Source: Daphnia pulex (Eukaryota > Arthropoda > Branchiopoda > Diplostraca > Daphniidae). Taken from it: a DNA stretch of 64,000 nucleotides. The notes under the pieces are model-generated. The model did not search any database. It saw only the letters and a list, made by a program, of their open reading frames with translations, and was not told where the DNA came from. The stretch is from positions 8,898,501 through 8,962,500 of the forward strand of contig NC_060021.1 of the NCBI RefSeq assembly GCF_021134715.1, written 5' to 3'. The first letter of the stretch is position 1. Each line of letters begins with the position of its first letter. Of the stretch, positions 59,938-64,000 are shown in pieces. The position numbers were made by a program, and so were the translations under genes.

Positions 59938-60850
59938 TAGGTCTAAAGTAGGCATGCCCCTGTTATTGTTGTGAGATCATGCCTAGTGATTTTACAGTCT
60001 GGCTGTAATGATACCATAAAATTTTAAAAAGATAAAGTTCACAATTAAGTACATACATACTTACATAGTCTACACATTGTCCCCACGAGCAGGTGACAAT
60101 CAACAAGATTTGTTAATCAACATATCTTCTAGATAGTGTAGCATAGGAATTACAACAAGCTAGATAAAAGCAGATAAAAGTGATAAACACACTATGATGT
60201 CCCCTAAATTCAGTAGTTTTTCAACCTTTAAACTTTAAACGATAAGGAACCCACCATAATTAATAAAAAATCAGTAATGCATACCATTTTTGCAGATGAT
60301 ATTCAGAACATCTTCTTGAATCTCATCTAGATGTTAAAGTGGAAATGCACAAGTTATTTCTCAAGGACACTCTATGGGAAAACATGAAGTTATGCTATAC
60401 AACCAGAATAATACCACTGAATACCCTTCAATAAAAACATATGCAGAGCACATGTTCTTTATTTGTTCTATACAGAACAAAACAAATCACACAGCAACTG
60501 CAAAGCAATCATGGCGTCACGACTCACGATCCTTCAACTCTTCAACCTCAACCTTTATGTTTTCTTCATTGTCTAACTATCAATTTCACCGAAAACACGG
60601 TTGCATTTATTAAATTTGTCTTTCTTTTGAAGTTAATATTTATTTTCTCTTTTAAAATACTATAATTACTCTATTTGCCAAACTCTGCTTAAATTTTAAT
60701 ACTGTTTCTATTCTGTCTGTTTTCATTATTAAGAAAACAAAGGAAAACAAAGAAATACTGTAAGTAACGACAAAACCGAAAACCAGCAGGCGCATGCCAT
60801 AACCTGTGAAGTATGGATGGCATTCAGAAAAAAAACCAGCAACTGAAGAA
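59938..60850. other. Intergenic DNA between inverted repeat and peroxidase relic
   Basis: AT-rich and without supported coding sequence. A plus-strand open frame at about 60374-60613 shows no recognisable similarity. Confidence 0.4.
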
Positions 60851-60859
60851 GGCCTAAAC

Positions 60860-60925
60860 TGAACCTTCGAACCTTGATTAAATGGTCTGCGTTGTGACAG
60901 ATGATCACTGCTAAACTCATTTTCT
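60860..60925 (-). pseudogene. Relic of a peroxidase penultimate exon
   Basis: The minus strand reads KMSLAVIICHNADHLIKV, matching KMSLAAIICDNADHLFKV in the tenth exon of both peroxidase genes. The neighbouring nucleotides are also similar. No other peroxidase exon is recognisable around it. It is probably the remains of a third copy or of an earlier duplication breakpoint. Confidence 0.65.
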
Positions 60926-61179
60926 GTAGGAATCTAGGACGGTGTCCAAATGATGCATGTGTAATTGACGTAATGACTTAAACCAAATAACACAGAAAGA
61001 GTAAAAATATTGAAATTGCTTTATGAATGTGTGTATTTAAACTAAAGCATTTATAAACTATCATTGAAAACTACAGAAATTTCAATAAACTATGTGGAAA
61101 AGGTGCGCTCTTTTTGTTTACTTATACATAGACTTATTCTATAAAAATTTATCAGGGTAACTGTGGAGTTAAATAGTTA

Positions 61180-64000
61180 TTAGTTTTTCCAGGCAGCAAG
61201 ATTCATACGCGAAATTGTCGACGATTTGCAGTTGACACGAGGATTCCTGCAGAAACATTAAACAACGTGTAATATTGAAAAGTAGCTTAAAGTTAATTGA
61301 AAATTGACATACGTAGGTGAAGGATGGCGGAAAACTAACGGCTGAACCTTGAATATATGGTCACCGTTGTCACAGATGATCGCTGCTAAACTCATTTTAC
61401 GGATTTCTTGCAACTGAGCTACAAACACGAAGAGGATGACAAATTAAACACAAATTCAAATGGAAACAAAAAGGTTTTCAAACAAGTACCTGATGAAAAT
61501 GAATTTTGATGTCCCCCGTGTTCGTAGAAAAAACGGTCTCCCTCCTTCGAACGTGCAAATTGATCGGAAATTATACACGAAAAAACTGGACCGAGCATTG
61601 ACCCAGGCAAATGTCGCTCAACTAGGCCACCAATATAAAGGTCAATGTCGTTGACGGAGCGATAAACTGAAGCCAAACGATCCACTACTGAACGATCCAT
61701 GACTTCCAAGAGATCCTGAAAGTTGGTCATGGGTGACAATCCGCACACTTGACGATAGGTATTGTAACCAGGAAGGCCGTGATCACGTCCACGCCACATA
61801 TTGATAGCTACAAGATCCAATCCAAAATCTTTCTTTGGTCTAAAAAAAGAACAATGCATAACAATTTATTTAGTCCTATTTAGTCAAATTACATAAAGAC
61901 AAATGTAAAAACGATTAGATACCTTTGAAAGAGATGATTCGTTACGTCCTCAGAGACCCATTCGTCCACCTTTTGGGGCCACTGGTCGATCATTCCTCGC
62001 AATACAGCGTCCAATATGCCAGCTTGGCGAAGTAAAGAAGGATTGTTGAACCAGTTTCGCATCAGTTCCACTCGGACTTTACCGTTTTCCTCCACTAAAC
62101 TGCATCAAGAAACATTTTATTTTAACTTACAATTGCGACCTTATTCCCAGTATATTTAACCACGTACTTCATTGCACCCTGGATGAGAGAGTGTCCCATA
62201 CGGAAGGCAGCCGAGGCAAATTCGTTCGCAACTGATGGGTTGGCTTTCTCGTCGTAACTTGAAGAGTATCCATGGGTTTGCGGCGTGAGGCCATAAGCGT
62301 CCATCGTTGTTCGACCGAGTAAAGACGGAAGGAATTCGTTGTAGGTGATGTGCTGCATCAAGGCACCAACAATGCGTCGAGTTTCTTGATACAGAACTTC
62401 ATCATTCCAATGAGGGTTGATAGCAGCCAATTTGCTCGCAAGTAAATTATGCTGACGCAGGAAAATGATGTGCAACGATGTAAGTGTCATAATTTGATTG
62501 GTACGCACATCGCCTAGGACAATGAATTTTTAGAAATTTTAAATTATAAATATTCATAAACATGTGCTGATTGAAAAGTACCTGATACAAAACAACCAAA
62601 TCCTGGAGTCTTGCCAATACAACTTTCATCTAGAAGATTTTGGGGAGGGTAAGGCCGACCTTCAATTTTGGAGATTTTCAGACGACCTCCGACAAACTGA
62701 CGCAAACTGGCAGCAATAACGGGTGATGATCCGTATACATGTGACGCATCGAGAAAGTGAGTATTCTCATCCATTTGTTCCGCATAACCCATTCGACATT
62801 CTATCCGAGGAGCAATCATGGATCGAACAAAGTTCAAGCATCGTACACCTCTGGGACCATAGAAAGGATCGTTGGCTGGAATGTCAATTGGGAAACAGTG
62901 AGGATGGCGCATTTCAGGTGGAATGATCCCACCCTCTGCAGTACAGCATTCAATGTTGGATTGATTGGCTAAAATTTTAAAAATTAAAACTAAGCCATTG
63001 TTTCAAGCCACATGAATATTTTCACTTGATTTTATGTTTACCAGTTCGGAACGATGGAACACGGATCATGTCATGATTCACAAACTGCCCCCATTGCATA
63101 AGCATATGCGTCATATCTACAGCTGGGAAGTTTTCGTCGGTAACTATAGTAGTCCTGACGACACGAACATTGGGAAGTTGTTTTCCCGAATTACCGATTT
63201 TTGGATCCCATATACCTACCAAACCCAAACCCCAAAATAATGTGTTTAAAAAAGTCGCTTGATAAATGCTTGTCAAACTTACCATCACCATATTCCGGTG
63301 TAGCTAAGCGTTCGAGTGGCGTTAATGCGCTACCCCAAGAAGGTTGTTGCAAGTTGTTGCAAGTGCCGTCAAAAGTCCGATATTTTGTAATTATACATAC
63401 CGGGAGTCGAGGACATGTATCCTCTAACAAACTTAATCTTGTGTCGATCGTTTGTAATCCAAGTCCAGCCTGTTCTGGTGAAAGTAGTAACCTGTAAGGA
63501 ACAAGTTAATCCAATTAGTAAAAAGAAGTTCTTCAAATCATTTACTCGCAAGTACTTGTCCTGCAATCGTCGAGCAGCGTTAACGACCAACAGGGCTTTG
63601 TCGCTTTGAATGCGGGACATTTCTAAAGGGCCATTATTATTTGAGTGACCCCAAGCCATTGAAGTTTCACTCATCATAACTTTTCTACTGCTTAGATTTT
63701 CTTCGATCTTCAACAGAAGTATAAAAAGTTAAATCTTTCCAACCAACGAATAATTTAAAATACTGTTCATACTGTGTTAATTTGAAGCAAATCAGCACGA
63801 GCCGACCGAGCCAATTTCTCTAAAATTTTCGTTGGAACAGATTGCACAGGGGGGAGCACGCGATTTTTACGGATCGCTGGTTGCTTGGTTGCTACAGCTA
63901 TTTGGGTAATAACAAATCGTTAAATTAAAAATCAAACATGTAAAGAACTAATAAACTAAACAGTTTCACTTACATTTCACGTGAACAACATCTGGGCAAC
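61180..64000 (-). CDS. Animal haem peroxidase copy 2, 5' end beyond window
   Basis: Exons: 64000-63974 (partial), 63891-63773, 63707-63556, 63491-63283, 63215-63042, 62968-62582, 62513-62168, 62099-61923, 61839-61490, 61418-61313, 61246-61180. Every complete exon has the same length and phase as in copy 1, offset by 9,917-9,935 bp. The haem-pocket motifs are kept: WGQFVNHDM (Asn where copy 1 has Asp, before the distal His), RTNQIMTLTSLH, and AAFRMGHSLIQ. Substitutions against copy 1 are few in most exons but cluster in the second exon (for example STKQPAIRKNRV against STKYPTIHKIRL). The signal peptide and first exon lie past the window edge. No stop or frameshift was found. Confidence 0.9.

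Noticed and set aside
1-64000. tRNA or rRNA genes
   Set aside because: No cloverleaf with A/B boxes and no rRNA-like stretch was recognised by eye. A tRNA scan would be needed to exclude a tRNA.

Overview
The window looks like arthropod nuclear DNA, most likely from a cladoceran crustacean such as Daphnia. The reasons are many short introns (about 55-90 bp) with GT...AG borders, an Unc-89/obscurin gene of insect-like domain layout, a decayed Tyr/Thr/Pro-rich cuticle-like gene with YYTEAP-type repeats, and tandem animal haem peroxidase genes. The species is inferred from protein families and repeat content. No database search was possible.

Layout. 0.1-2.2 kb (-): a complete CLPTM1L-type ER membrane protein gene, 9 exons, 533 codons. 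2.9-4.8 kb (-): a DLGAP/SAPAP (GKAP-domain) scaffold gene, 6 coding exons, 518 codons. 4.8-8.4 kb: no supported gene. 8.4-12.0 kb (-): an unrecognised gene, 10 coding exons, about 986 codons, with three copies of a roughly 100-residue module ending in an unusual CC...H-x4-H finger. 12.0-14.8 kb: no supported coding sequence, probably 5' regions of the divergent pair. 14.8-33.3 kb (+): Unc-89/obscurin, 33 exons that join in one open frame of 3,803 codons (RhoGEF, PH, 21 Ig, 2 FN3, pseudokinase, second kinase). 33.3-40.1 kb: gene-poor, AT-rich DNA with an old tandem array of modular repeats. 40.2-46.5 kb: an intact non-LTR retrotransposon with a restriction-like endonuclease, on the - strand between two 629-bp direct repeats. 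48.6-49.6 kb (-): a frameshifted cuticle-like pseudogene. 51.2-54.3 kb (-) and 61.2-64.0 kb (-, 5' end cut by the window): two tandem peroxidase genes with identical exon lengths. Between them, 55.8-59.9 kb is a giant inverted repeat (1,285-bp arms, 1,561-bp spacer) carrying a La-related (LARP7-like) RRM gene fragment in both arms.

Gene models were built by hand from splice consensus and reading frame. In every intact model the exon lengths sum to a multiple of three with no internal stop, which is the main internal support. The left half (0-33 kb) is ordinary, gene-dense sequence with muscle (Unc-89), scaffold and ER genes that share no obvious pathway. The right half is accessory: recent transposition, duplication and gene decay.
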